From: Gamsiella multidivaricata
Taxonomy: Eukaryota > Mortierellomycota > Mortierellomycetes > Mortierellales > Mortierellaceae
NCBI RefSeq assembly: GCF_025024155.1
Contig: NW_026251833.1
Coordinates: 1-64,000, forward strand
Direction: 5' to 3'
DNA: 64,000 nt
Shown here: positions 1 through 11,925 of the stretch, one piece after another
How the letters are laid out: each line of letters starts with the position of its first letter
How positions within the stretch are numbered: position 1 is the stretch's first letter
Program-made: the position numbers and the translations under genes
The notes under the pieces: generated by a model
Told to the model about the DNA's origin: nothing
What the model saw: the letters and a program-made list of their open reading frames with translations, nothing else
Database searches by the model: none

Positions 1-3000
1 ATATAATTAAGAAAGAGTACAGGATACTTACAGGTACGGGACAAGTACCGAGTTCTTCGGGTTGCGCGCGCGGCTTTACAAAATGCGGATCATAATAATA
101 CAACTCGTCACCTATACATGTATGAATAACAGGGCATGTCAGACAGAGCAGGGTAGAATGATCGACGGCATTAAAGACAGAGGCAGCCCATACCTTGACA
201 TGCTACAAAATACAACGATCGTCCTGGCCGTCCTCCGGCAATTCCCAAGAACTGCGGTATCCTAAAAAGCTGCTTCAGATTATGGGTGTATTTCTCCGTC
301 AACTTGTCGAGTCCAAACCGCGTCGGAATCATGACTAAAACCGGTCTCCAAGGTCCATCCGACACTTCTGCTTCCATTGCTTCAGATGAGGGCACAGGTC
401 CGTTCTTATCCTTGTCCTTGACTGCACCGTGCAATGATGCTCTCTGCACATGAGTAGCTGCCTGAACGATGTTAGAGACATGGAGCGTCCCATCCATAGG
501 AACTAGCATCGCCGCAGGACAATCTTGATGGTCCTGAGATAATCTCCTACAACAGATAAGTGGTAAGCAAGACCAGATATGTTAAATCAAAAGTCCTGAG
601 TACCGTGCATGTTGCTATATCGCAGCAGAGGAGAACTTACTTGAGAGCATGTGCGACAGTCGCAGGACCAAACCACTCGCCGATACGCTTGTCAAGTGCC
701 AATCCAGCCTTGGCGATCCGATGAATGCCATACGGTCGATCGGGCTCGTCCACGAACCAGTCCAGGATCTCCGTGTAGCGTCGTTGGGTGTACAACGTTT
801 GCGACAGATGAACCCTCCATTCTATAATATTGAAAATAGGAACGCTCATCAGTTATACAAGGTTTAACGTAACAGAATCCTCAAACACCACCATCGTAGT
901 TCAGCTTACCTCTTCCGAGTAATATGTGGACGAAACCCTGCGCCAACAAACTCTGGCCTGTTCTCATCATGCAACCCCATCCCGAGTCGCAAGAATAGAA
1001 CGATGGCTCAATCCTCGCCAAATCCTTGCGATAGGTGAACCAAAACCGGGACTGGAAGTCCATCAAAAATCGTTGCAACACTTCCTGCTCTCGTGTCAAG
1101 ACTGGTGTTTTCACAGACGAAGACGACGCAGAACTGATTCGAAAGCGAGCCATGGTCGCGGCAATAGAAGGAGGAAGTGAAATAAGCTGACTGTTGCTGC
1201 CATCGTGGTTGTTCAAGTAATCAAAGTCGCCAGAATCGTAGTCATGCCCAAATCCTGCTTCGTGAATAGAACGCCCGTACCGTCGTTGTCCTTCCAGGAT
1301 ACCGGGAGACTTTGTACGACTAGGGGACGACAAGCCGAGAGGTAGTGCTGACTTTGCAGTGGAGACCAGCGACAATGACAGAGACCTCCAAGATCGTCTC
1401 AGCGAAGACCCTGGAGATGATGCTGGCGGTGAGGGGATGAAGACAGAAGGCTGTTGGCTTGGTTTGGCGGGCGGAGGAGGTGCCGGTATGCTGCTTTGTC
1501 GTTTGGCGGAAAGAAGGGTACTGGATTGTAGAGGCGATGGCGAGGACAGGGACGGCGTTCTAGTGGGTTTATATCCCTTCTCGCGCACTGATGCTGGAGC
1601 CGGCGCCGGTGATGCGGCAGACATGCTTTTGCGGCGGTTGCGTAAGCGCAAGGCTTCGCTGGATGGAACCGGGGATGGGACCGGGGATGGCATGCTCTCC
1701 ACGCCAGTGATGTGATTACTCGAACCAACGGCAGCAAGAGCACGACTGGTCTTGCGTTTCCTCTCCCGGTTGGGCGCTGCTTCCGTTATCACTCCAGGGG
1801 TGATTTCTGGGGCCGTATGCATTCGGGATTCAAAAACAGTGTTGTTGTCTACAGTGGCATCCTCAGTGATAGAGGACAGATCAGATGTTGGCCGCGTCTC
1901 ATGTATAGCAGTTAAAGCTCCGTTTCTCAAGGCGGATGCAGCTGTTGTTGGCAAGGATGAGTTTGTCGGGCGTAATACCTCCTCCTGGCTTGTAGCATTG
2001 CCGTCAGCGTTCGCTTCGCTCCGTGTTTGCTTTGAACCTGTACTTGACGTTGATGATGTTTGCGCCGCTTGTAAATAGTCACTTTTGCCTGGACCAATCA
2101 AACTCTTGAGGGCAGACATACTGTTGCTGCTGTTGTTTCCACTGGGAACACTGGGGATACTGTTTGAGGCGGAGTCTCGTGAGAAAGACCCTGTCATAGT
2201 CATCCTCCGCCGGCTAGGCTTTCGAGCCGATAAAGGTTGCTCCTGCTGAACAGTTCCCGCCCCCACCCTGTCTGCTTCCAGGGTACGCGATAGTTTGTCG
2301 TCGGCAGCAGACTGGCTTTCCGCATTGACACTGAGCTTCGAAAAGTCGGAAAGTACTGACAATCGAGGGCTACCAGGGGAGGCTAAGTTGGGGCTGGAGG
2401 GGGATGTCAATCCTCCAGTAGTCGTTGTAAACTGCTCAAGAGAGTCCTCCAGCGTAGTTGAGGTAGTGCTTAGAAATTTAGAGAGAGGGTGAGAGTGCGA
2501 TCGTGCTTCTTGGCATGATATGTATGAGGTGGCGGCAGATCGCTGAGACGAATTTGTCGCAAAATGGGATAGCGACGTGGAGCGGGAGTATCTGGTACGA
2601 CCCTCAGGCGCAGGTTGATTCGCCCTAGGGAACGATGGACCTTCAAGCACTTCTGATTTGAGTGGTGTTGGAGTTGTCGGCTGATGTGCGCTTGGCGTGG
2701 GCTGCTGAGGAGTGTCGGGTGTCTTCGTTGCTTTGTATTCGGTCTCTGCAGTCTGGTCTTTGTTTGGGGGCGTGTCTGTTGTCTGCTGGTGCTCAAACGT
2801 ATATAAGAGCCCAAGCATCCATATATCTTCGGTCGGAAAAGCTGTTTTAGTCCTGACGCGTTCATCGCGAGCGATGTATTGCACGACCTTGGAGTTGTAC
2901 AGCCAGTACCTAGAAATGATGGACGGAACATTGAAAACATAGTAGTGGTATGAGTGTACGTGTAGACTGGATACGATATGTGTAGATATCATGTATGACA

Positions 3001-4407
3001 AGAATGGCGCGATCCAGAGAACAAGAAGGGTCAAGCAAGAGCGGCATACCCCATCTTAGAGAAGAACTGTGACGTTGCCTGCATAAGGTGCTCCCCTGCA
3101 TCCGGCTCCTCCGTCACCATACCCATGGCGGGTTCCTTATCGTCCATTGCCATCGCCTGATCGTAGTCATCGTCCGAGTCATCATGCCCCAAACTATTCT
3201 TCCGAGGCAAGTCTCGCTCATTCCTCGACGGCACTGCAGTTGATGTATGGCTCCTTTGTTGCCTTGTTCTTGTGCTCGAATGGCTCCTTTGTTGCCTTGT
3301 TCTTGTGCTCGAATGGCTCCTTCCTACGACTTCGCGTATGCTGTCGAGGCCATCTACACCTGCTCTGTGATTGTCCTTGACGAATTTGTACGAAAATTCT
3401 GCATATACAATGCCTTCAGGGCTTTGCAGCTTCAAGTCTAACACCACAGTGTCCCCTCCATCCTTTGGTTGTTTGAAATCTAGTGTCTGGGTCTCGTAGA
3501 TATACAATGGAGGTGTCGCTTTCTGGCCATTAGTCCTCCCTGAGTGAACGCCATTATTTGGTAGAAATGAGCCCATGGCCTCCATGTGTTCATGAACGGT
3601 CCTGACACGCGTAAAGGCCGTTTCCAAATACCAGAGTGTGATCGGTGTCGGTACTGGCATAGGTTCCGACGAGTGGGTCCTTGAGGATGATTTGGGTCTT
3701 CTGGCAGGTGCTGCTGTGGGCTCGACCGTGAAGAAAAAGACAATCGAGAAAGGGCGGCCGCTGGACGAAAGCGCTGCGGTCGCTGGGGACTGTGGTGCCT
3801 TGATAGGAAGGCGTTCAAACTGGATATGATCCATGTCGCGTAACTGGTGGCCAACGAGGGAGGAGTGGTGATCATGGTGCTTACGACGTGGGTGGTCTCC
3901 CAGATCGGTCTTCGTTAGGACCTGCCAGATCTTGACGGATACTCGACTGTTCTTGGTATGGTCCTTTGCTGCAGACAGCGCGAGTGACGAGGATAGATCT
4001 GGATATCTTGCAGAGGTCTTCCTGGTATAGACTGGGTGCTGTGCATAGAGAGATGCCCAAAATTCAATGTCGTCCCTGGAGTGTGAGAGTCGTCTCTTCC
4101 GAGGGGCGTAGACAGTAGAGGAATAGTGTTTACTGCTGCCACTGCTGCGATGAGCGATATGTAATTCTCCTCCATTCAGCGTTTTTGTCCCTGCGTCTGC
4201 TACTGCGGGTGTTCCTGCATGCACGTCGTAGGATCTTGAGGCTGGGAACGGAGGGACGGCCCTGGCTGTTTGTGATACACGATCCATGTCTGCAGAATAA
4301 CCGCCAACGTTCCTCGAGAAGGGCTCATAGGACGGTAAGATTTGCTGGCTCTTGCTCCGACTGTACGCAGGACGGGGCGTTGAGTCGAGTGGCAATGGGT
4401 TTTCCAT
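1..4407 (-). CDS. ATG4: Cysteine protease ATG4 with very long N-terminal region (3' end off window)
   Basis: ATG4 processes Atg8 and removes its lipid anchor during autophagy in the cytosol. Visible exons: 4407-3050, 2909-910, 821-641, 546-194, 111-32; a GTAAGT donor at 31 shows that it continues off the left edge. The catalytic Cys sits in DSGWGCMMRTGQ (about residue 1099 of this model). The Asp-His pair is in YYYDPHF (about 1305-1307), and GEWFGPATVAHALK and GRPGRSLYFVACQG are typical of the family. Between the N-terminal block (YWLYNSKVVQYI...DIWMLG) and the protease core lie about 430 Ser/Pro-rich, probably disordered residues. The first exon (about 452 aa) ends in SQFFSKMG and joins in frame to YWLYNSK across a 140-bp intron with consensus ends. 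I therefore treat it as part of ATG4; it could instead be a separate gene ending at 3031, with ATG4 starting at an internal Met. The family is usually about 400-500 aa, though large fungal forms exist. Confidence 0.85.
3247..3322. repeat. 33-bp coding tandem repeat in the first ATG4 exon
   Basis: Two complete 33-bp units (3247-3279 and 3280-3312) plus a partial third lie in frame in the N-terminal exon. They encode an 11-residue unit of the type SSTRTRQQRSH, basic and Ser/Thr-rich. The length is a multiple of three, so copy changes keep the frame. Confidence 0.9.
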
Positions 4408-5596
4408 CGATAGCTGGGAGAATGGTGGCGTAAATCGGAGAAGATGAAAGAGAGGAATCGGGTATGGAGGTGATAAGGTCTGAGGCAGCCGAGTGTTATT
4501 TTATTGTGTTGTGCTGCGTGTACTTCTATCGTTCAGGACTATAGCAGGTGTTGAGTATCCATAATGAAAAAGGAATGAGGCCGGTTGGAATGCAGGATGA
4601 AGGAAAAAAGGAAGCGATGAGTGTTGCAGCGATGAGTGTTGCAACGATGAGGACCAAGGAAAGAAAGCGAAAGTGAACAAGTGCGCTATTTGTGCCTTAT
4701 TGTTTCTTGTTCTTTTTACTTCGTCAGTTTGCTTTGGCCCCTCTTTCCCTTTCCCCCCCCCCTTTCTATGGGCGCGTGCTTGTGGCAAAGTGATATAACG
4801 TGGGTACCGAAAAAAAAGGAGATGGGAAACAAGCGGTGGATCAAATATGATTGAGAGGGCACGGCCAGCCTGGACCGGGGACCGGGCCATTATCTGAGCG
4901 CGCGTAGACCCCTGATCAATTATCAGCTCTAGTTTAGACTACGCATGATTGGTGCACACACTGGACAGGATAGAGTCGACCGTTGGGAAGATGTGCATGG
5001 CCACATCGCATGGCCATACCGCATGGCAATCGCATAGACCACCAACCTTGACAGTCTTTTTGCACATGAATGTGTATCGAGATGCATATGATGCATATGA
5101 TGATAGTTCAATCGCAGTTCCAATCCTGTGGTTCTCTTTCCTTTCGGTGCCCTTTTTTTTGAGTTTGGCAAAGCTGTGCGCGAAAAAAATAGACGAGTAC
5201 CAAAGTTCCCGCGGTTGGGTTGTACAAGGTTTTTTGTGTTCACTCACTCTCTCTTTTTTTTTTAACCATCCACCATGGTCCACGGTCCATGGTTCCGAAG
5301 GCGGTAGCAGAAAACAGATGGTGGCAATCAATAATATTTGTGCTTTCTGCGAAACAATTGGATATTCATCGTTATCTCTGCGCAGGTCCCTCGCCGACGG
5401 CGAGCAGTCTGGTCTGGGAACAACATGTTTTCTGGCCTTGCAGGAAGGCGCATTATCGGCACGTGAAAGATAGAAGGGGACAAGGTGTAGGAGTTACAAG
5501 AGTAAAAGGATGCAATAATATATTGTAACAGAAAACGGAGTAAAGGATGCAATAGTGTATTTGTTATAATGAAAACAGAGTAAATGGTGCTCTTTT
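4408..5596. other. Intergenic: ATG4 promoter and NOP6-like 3' flank
   Basis: About 1.2 kb without a convincing gene. It should carry the promoter and 5' leader of ATG4 (transcribed to the left) and the 3' end of the NOP6-like gene. It holds a C-run near 4754, a short direct repeat (atgcatatg) near 5080, and T/A runs. Reading frames here are short and low complexity. Confidence 0.6.
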
Positions 5597-6912
5597 CTAT
5601 CCTTTGCGAAGACGAGCGGTAAGTCCCTCGACTGAGATCGCGTTTACTCCACTGATTTCCGAGGGCTTCTTAACGGCCTTGGGTGTCGCCTTCTGGACTA
5701 CTGGTGGGTTAGCTGCAGCATATGATGACTTTGCTTCCTTAGCCGGTGCAATGTGCTTCTCGTGCAGTTTACGCTATGATCAAAGCAATAAAAAGAAACG
5801 TGAACAAAGGGAATATTGTTAGCTGAAGGGATAACAAAAAGGGCGAGCACATACAATGAATAGAGAAGCGAGAAAAACCAAAAAATAAAATAAAATAAAA
5901 TGAAATAAATCCGACTTACGCGTTCCTCATTTAAGGCCTCATTTTTCACAGCAATCTTTTGTTTTCTAGCAGTGCTCTTGTTGCCGCCACCACCAGCTGT
6001 CAATTCCACGTTGATAGGTCTTTCCTTGATCAGAGTCTTGTTAAAAAAGAGCGCTTTCTGTAGATGTAGGAATAAAACAGAGCAAGGTGTCAGAATAATG
6101 TTTATGACAGCCTAAACAACGTAATGATGGGCCCTGTCGAGCACCGGATAGTCATATTACCTGCATGGATTCTACGTCTGGGAACTCCATGAATGCGAAC
6201 CCTTTGCCTTTTCCGGTCGCCTTATCCGTCTGAACACGCACTGATGAGATCTTGCCTGTAACATCAGAAGAGCATGGTGCAAGAGAGGTCGTTTTAGTAA
6301 TGAGACGTGGCAACGTATGCGCCATGTCATCCATTCCTGGAAATCAGCGACAATATTTACCGCAGCTCTCGAAATGCTTCTCCAGTTGTTCCTTGGTAAT
6401 GTTAAATGGCAGGTTTCCTAGATAAATTGTGTAAAAGATATTTTTGTTTTTTAGTATCGTGGACTACTACTTCTTGTAAGTAATTGAAAGTCTAGCATGG
6501 ATCGAGCGGTTGATCCAGAACACATACCGACAAAGACAATAAACTTCTGATTCTTGGGTGCTGTCTTTACAGCAGTCTTAGCCTCCTTTTCCTTATCCCC
6601 TTCACTGGTCTCCTTGGCAGACCCATCCTTGGCCTCCTCTTTGCTGGTTCCCTTGCCTCGTTTGCGCTTCTTCTTGTGCTCTAACGATGCCGTTTCCTCA
6701 GAATTGGACTCGCCCTTCGATTCCTTTTTGCTTTTGTCCTTGGTATCCTTCTTTGACGTTGATGACTTTTTATCCTTCGTCTCCTTGCTGTTATCGTTGC
6801 TAGTCTCAGGGGTGTCCTCCTCGGGCACGTCGGCGATGCTGTCGTCGAGCTTTCTCTTCTTGCCTCTAAATTCACTCGTCTTCTTTTGCTTCTTTGTCAG
6901 TTTTTCCCCCAT
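5597..6912 (-). CDS. NOP6: NOP6-like nucleolar RRM protein, 283 aa
   Basis: Predicted RNA-binding ribosome biogenesis factor of the nucleolus. Exons: 6912-6528, 6417-6361, 6255-6161, 6057-5920, 5773-5597 (852 nt, in frame). The N-terminal 120 residues are a Lys/Glu/Ser-rich tract. One RRM follows (about 124-205) with RNP2 VFVGNL, RNP1 GKGFAFMEF, and the typical linker NITKEQLEKHF. Directly after the RRM is VELTAGGGG, a sequence I associate with yeast Nop6 and its relatives, then a basic tail with RKLHEKHI. The ATG at 6912 (MGEKLTKKQKK) is chosen because the sequence upstream in that frame does not look like protein. The symbol is by family resemblance; another small nucleolar RRM protein is possible. 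Confidence 0.78.
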
Positions 6913-7235
6913 GGTCGGTGTGGGATACGTGTGAATATGATTACAAGAGGGGGAGAGGTTGAGTGTAAAGGTCAAAGGAAAGGCAGACAAAAGGCCTTTG
7001 TTTATTTTTACTTTTTTCTTTTTTCTTTTGGTGACTGCCCAAAATAAAGCACGGTGTTATATGCTGCTCACAACGCGTAACAGTGCTCGTGGGCACATTC
7101 ATTCAATTAGGCCTGCTTTAGTCTTTGAACAAAAAAACATAGCACAGTTCAGTAAGACAGCAACATGGCAATGCAAGAACGTTAAGAGAAGAACTCGTAA
7201 TATGTTTATTGTTATGAGCGAGTGGGCTTGGATGT
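6913..7235. promoter_or_regulatory. Intergenic: NOP6-like promoter and RPS9 3' flank
   Basis: A 323-bp gap between two minus-strand genes. It must hold the NOP6-like promoter and the RPS9 polyadenylation region. It has a T-rich stretch at 7000-7030. No specific motif can be defended. Confidence 0.5.
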
Positions 7236-8105
7236 TTACTCGTCATCCTCCTCCTCAGCACCGTCGCCCTTGTTGGCGGCAGCAGCGGCGCGCTTTCTCT
7301 TGACACGGCCAGCACGTCCACCACCATAGGGAGAGGTAAGGGAGAAGTCAATGTGCTTCTGGGAGTCAAGACGGACGACGAACGAGGGAATGTCGACGAC
7401 CTGCTTGCCGACGCGGATGTGGCGCTGACGGATCAGGACACGGGCGTGGTGGATGGACTTGGCAAGACCGAGCTTGAAGACCTGGGTCTGGAGGCGACGC
7501 TCCAAGAAGTCCTCAATCTTCAAGGCCAAGACGTAATCCAACTTCATCTTGTCCTCGTCCAAGACACCAATACGGACCAGGCGACGAATCAAGGCGTTAC
7601 CCTCGAAGAGGCGGCGGGGATCCTTGTCCTCCAAAGTCAAGAGCTCACGGGCAGCACGACGGATGTTAGACAGGGTGTAACCAATGCGCCAGATCTCACG
7701 CTTGTTGCGGAGACCGTACTCTCCAACGAGCTTCAACTCCTGGTCGAGACGAGCGGCCTCGAAGGGACGACGGGGGACCTTGTAGGTCTTTGAGCAGTTC
7801 TTGGGAGCTCCGGAAGGCACTGGAGGCAAAAGATGAAAGAGGCAAGAAGGAACAGCAGCATGTTTAGTGATACTGCGGGAGACCCAGTTGACCCTGATTA
7901 TTCAAGTTCACTGCGTCCTTCCAGTTCGGCTGAGTTGTCGCTGTTACTTATGGCCTCTGTGCTGGGTCAGTCCAGTGATGGTCTGCGACAGAGATGCATA
8001 GTAACCAGGTAGGATACTCCTGCTCGAACGATTCAGTGACAGCGAAAGCTGAAGTTGATGTCGATGATTGGTCGAAGTGGTGATGTTGATCCCCTTTGAC
8101 TTACT
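7236..8105 (-). CDS. RPS9: 40S ribosomal protein uS4 (RPS9), 194 aa
   Basis: Small-subunit ribosomal protein uS4 (Rps9), an early-assembling protein at the mRNA entry side that affects decoding fidelity. The whole protein matches the family: [16 protein letters not shown] at the start, [10 protein letters not shown], then the S4 RNA-binding domain (about 107-165) with [17 protein letters not shown], and a basic then acidic tail. Gene structure is notable. Exon 2 is 7819-7236 and starts TG CCT TCC. Exon 1 ends at 8105 with the A of GCCA before a GTAAGT donor. The start codon is thus A|TG, split by a 285-bp intron (8104-7820), giving [14 protein letters not shown]. Any in-frame start without this splice would need a non-ATG codon. 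It is divergent from RPL21. Confidence 0.95.
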
Positions 8106-8639
8106 GGCTAAAAACTGAGAGAAAGAGAAGGATCTCGCTTGGGATGCAACAGGGCAAGATCTCTTATGGTTTTGCGCCAGACTAAATGAATAATAAACAA
8201 GGCATTTCCTAATATGGTATAAATACCCGGTTTAAGCCAGGTATAACTGGCGAATCATTAACAAGGGCGTGGACTGGTAAGGTTCCACGTACGCAGTGAC
8301 AGGAATAGGCCAATCAGAAGAGTCGAAGATTTTTTACGTGGTCCTCACAGCAAAAGAACACCCCGGTCGGGTTTGTTTTGATTCCCTCCTTTCTTTCTTG
8401 ACCTCTTAGGGTATGGCCTAAAGATCTGGGTTATCTGCAATGGAGAGGGCAATCGAGCTGGAGCGGCGCCAGGAATCTGCTACACAGAATCAACTTCGCG
8501 CTTCCCAGCACCATCAGGATCTCATGCATCAACAGACATCAGCTATACCGAGATCCTGATTTACAAAAAAGACATGGCGAACTTATGCCCATTTTCTTAC
8601 ATCTCGGTTTTTTTCTTCCGTCAACAGAATTGATTCATC
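8106..8639. promoter_or_regulatory. Shared divergent promoter of RPS9 and RPL21
   Basis: A 534-bp spacer between two divergently read ribosomal protein genes, so co-regulation is expected. A TATA-like sequence, ggtataaataccc, is centred at 8221; it reads TATTTATA on the minus strand, about 115 bp upstream of the RPS9 start codon. A single TTAGGG at 8407-8412 recalls the telomere-like element of ribosomal promoters in some fungi, but one copy is weak evidence. A C/T-rich stretch precedes RPL21. RPS9 5' UTR exon 1 lies in the left part. Confidence 0.55.
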
Positions 8640-9908
8640 ATGCCTCACTCCTATGGTATTCGCGCTCGCACCCGCCACATGTTCGCCCGTAACTTCAGGG
8701 AGCATGGTATGCCCATCAAGCTTACCACCTACCTGAAGACCTACAAGGTTGGCGACATTGTTGACATCAAGGCTAACGGTGCGATCCACAAGGGTATGCC
8801 CCACAAGTTCTACCATGGGTACGTCTCTCTTCAAGGCCCGGTTTTTGTTGGCTCAATTGGACAGGAAACAACCGGAAGGAAGCACATACAGAAAAAAACA
8901 ACGCTGGCAGGATCAAGGAATCTCGACTTTTGTGACGAGGGTGCGCCAGTTTTACAGGAGGATCCCTTGATCTCCGATTCAGGATCGTGGGATCTGCTTG
9001 CAACCGATTCCAGGAGATGGTCGTCTGGTCCTGCGGAAACGGTTTTGGGGCATGAGGGGACTTTCACTTTGATTTCAACATTTGGGATTCAGGAGTGAAT
9101 CAGCAGCTTTTTTTCCGCTTTCATGTACAGGACCTTCAAATCGACCACTGTGCTACCTATTCAGAGCTGTACAAGACCACACTTGTCTAGCATCCTACAG
9201 ACTTCAAAACTCTCCAGCATTGACTCTTATCATGGACACCAACGGCACTTATATGGGATTGAGCACAGTATAAAAGTCGTAATTTTTCAGCTACCATATG
9301 CTTTTATGCACCAGCTCTTACGCCCCCGCCTTTCGCCACACCACAGGATCATGGACTGAGCAACTGGTTGCCAGGGGAAAAAAATAAGAACCTTATGAGC
9401 TTACGAAATGAACAATCATTAACTCATACTTTGCGCTTTTCTTTTTTTCTTTTCCCCTACTTCTACAGTCGCACTGGCATCATCTACAACGTGACCAAGT
9501 CCGCTGTTGGTATCATTATCAACAAGAAGGTCGGCAACCGTTACCTCGAGAAGCGTGTCAACATCCGCATCGAGCACATCAAGCACTCCAAGTGCCGTGA
9601 CGACTTCTTGCGCCGCGTCAAGGAGAACGCCGCTGCCAAGTTGCAGGCCAAGACTGATGGCGTCAAGGTCAACTTGAAGAGACAGCCCGCCCAGCCCCGT
9701 GAGGCCCGCTTCGTCTCCGTTAAGTTCAACACCCCCACCACCTTGAACCCCATCCCCTACGACAGTAAGTTTTTTTTTTTTTTTTTTTGTTGTTATTGAA
9801 CTTAATGGGATTTTCATGTGCCTGCTACTATTGATTGTGAAACAATTACGCTGAAAACTGATTTTAACACTGCATTCCTTTTGTTCTTCCCCTGTAGCCC
9901 TTGTCTAA
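8640..9908 (+). CDS. RPL21: 60S ribosomal protein eL21 (RPL21), 161 aa
   Basis: Large-subunit ribosomal protein eL21. Exons: 8640-8818, 9469-9764, 9898-9908 (486 nt, in frame). The protein starts [15 protein letters not shown], continues with [24 protein letters not shown], then [14 protein letters not shown] and [21 protein letters not shown], with [11 protein letters not shown] near the end, all signatures of the family at the expected length (about 160 aa). Intron 1 is 650 bp, long for this genome; intron 2 (9765-9897) follows a T-run. The last coding exon is only 11 nt and supplies the final T-L-V and the stop. Transcribed away from RPS9. Confidence 0.96.
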
Positions 9909-10843
9909 ATGTTGAACGGGATCGATTCTATCTGTGTGCGGAAGCGATGCGAAATAAAAATCAAGCAGACATGTTTCCATCATTTGAGCTGGGATTCAAA
10001 TCATTGTGATATTGTTATGATGGTGTTGAATATGCTGGGTGGCTACCAAATACCTGTAGTTTGCTATGCATTCAAGTGAGCGTGTCATTTGGGGAGAGAG
10101 AGAGAGTGTGTGTGTGTGTGGTGTGTGGTTGGAGACACTTATATTCGTCCAGGAGTGGAGATCATCACAGTGTTGGGGAGTGAGGGACTGCAGACTTGGG
10201 CAATTCTTTCTCCAATCGAACCGAAAGGGGAGAGTGAAGAACTACTCTTACGCCATGGCTCAAGCTGAAAAGAGTATAACCAAAAAGAACGTAGCCTCAC
10301 CTCTTGGTGGCGAAACATTCCTTTTCCGCTTTGCTGCCTCCTCTCTCGACCACATCTCTCTCTCTCTCTCTCTCTCTTTCCTTTCAGTCCTTCTCTTTTT
10401 TATTGAATTCATCCCAGACCTTTTCGCCTCTTGAACTAGCCCCCTAGCATCGGTAAGAGAGAAAGGAAGATCACATACATACTATAACAATGAAGCAGGC
10501 TTCCTTGAAGAGGAGCAAGCTTTTCTACGCTAAAGCCCCGCGACCATAGCAACTGCACTTGATAAACCAGCACCAGTCATCATAACCATTAAACCTCTCC
10601 CCCCTCCCTCCCCACGCCAGTATCACCAGAATCTAGATCCCGAACCGCATTTCAGAAGATAGCAGCAAGGTTGCAGTTCTTAGAGCAAAGGAACATGCGC
10701 CTGTAAAAAAAAGCATCAGCCGCGTGGTTGGGCTACATATTTGAGCCTCGGAACTGGCCCCGTGCTTGGGTTACTGACGCTCGCGGCACGGCCCAAAGAT
10801 ATCCTGGGGCATTTGCTTCTATTTGATTTGTTAGCAGTGTAAG

Positions 10844-10876
<33 letters not shown>

Positions 10877-11925
10877 CATCGAAGGAGTAGCGCCTACGGA
10901 TGGATGAGATATTTATGACACCGTTGCAGAGACGCTTCGTAATTGTGGGGTGTACATGAGCAACGTGGGGATCCAAATTCATACCAACCACAGCAGTTAT
11001 ATGCGGTGATGCAGACGATGAAGAAGAATAAACAGAAGAAAAAAAAGAGGAGGACAATGCGATATATGATGAGGAACGCGTCGAAACCGTGACGATCGAG
11101 AAATGAGTGAACTTGTATATACATCGGACTACTTTACATGCAAGAAGAAAAAAAAAAGAAAAAAAAAAGGAAAAGATATCATGAGATACAACCAATAAAA
11201 CCCAAGATTACTACTGCTTGTCCTCGATCGTTAGTCTACTGGGCATCCTTCCCCTGTTGCTGTCGCTCTCTGACTATTGGTCAAGGCCGTGCCACCTCGC
11301 AGAAATAACATTGCCAGCCAGTTGATTATTTTGGGTGTCATTTGCAAGAACGCATGTTCTTCCAAAAGAAAGAAAGAAAGAGAGAGAAAAAAAAAGCTCT
11401 GTCAACTATCCTAAGCAAGCAAACAGTTTGCGGATCAAACTCCATTTAGAGTAAGGTATAGACTACATCGTATACTTTATTTCTTTTATCACCAAACGAA
11501 TGACAATTGTATAGACATTGCTGGGTGTGCGGCAAAAGAAAGAGAGAGTTGGAATTTGAAAGCACGATCCAGGGATGCAGAGGGTTTTATTAGTAGAGGA
11601 GAAAGTAAATTATAATAGTATAGTTGGCAAAAACAAAAACAAAAATCAACACGTTCAAAAGACGTGCAAGAAAAGAAGCATATGGTACAATGGTAGGCAT
11701 AGAGTATAAATCGCATTCTTAAATTGCCAAGAAAAAAAAATAAAAAAAAATAAAAAAAAATAGAACATTCGTCAAGTCATGCAACTGAACGCGCTCTGTC
11801 AAGGAAACAATATTAAAGTGTAGTAACTCGTTGTTCTTGGCAATAACAACAACAATCCTCCGACCCTCCTTCATTAGGCTGGTTTCGCCTAACTCAACTC
11901 AGCACAGGCACAAGCACGACTCCAT
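9909..11925. other. Gene-poor 2 kb between RPL21 and the bHLH gene
   Basis: Both neighbours are read toward this spacer, so it should contain two 3' UTRs. It has GT-rich (10105-10130) and CT-rich (10355-10380) microsatellites, a 31-T run at 10846-10876 and A-rich blocks near 11380 and 11735. Frames in it are low complexity and show no conserved protein, so I call no gene. Confidence 0.6.
10846..10876. repeat. Poly-T run of 31
   Basis: An uninterrupted T run on the plus strand in the spacer downstream of the bHLH gene. It is prone to length error in sequencing, so coordinates beyond it may shift by a few bases in other assemblies. Confidence 0.95.

Noticed and set aside
7353..7793. 146-codon plus frame opposite RPS9
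   Set aside because: It is the antisense shadow of the biased RPS9 codons.
8403..8415. TTAGGG as a telomere-like ribosomal promoter box
   Set aside because: One copy only and no second instance found by eye upstream of RPS12, so it is mentioned in the promoter entry but not called as a site.
9419..9817. 132-codon minus frame opposite RPL21
   Set aside because: Antisense shadow of the RPL21 second exon.
10716..11195. 159-codon minus frame with Ser/Phe-rich protein
   Set aside because: Built on the 31-T run and A-rich tracts; low complexity with no conserved motif.
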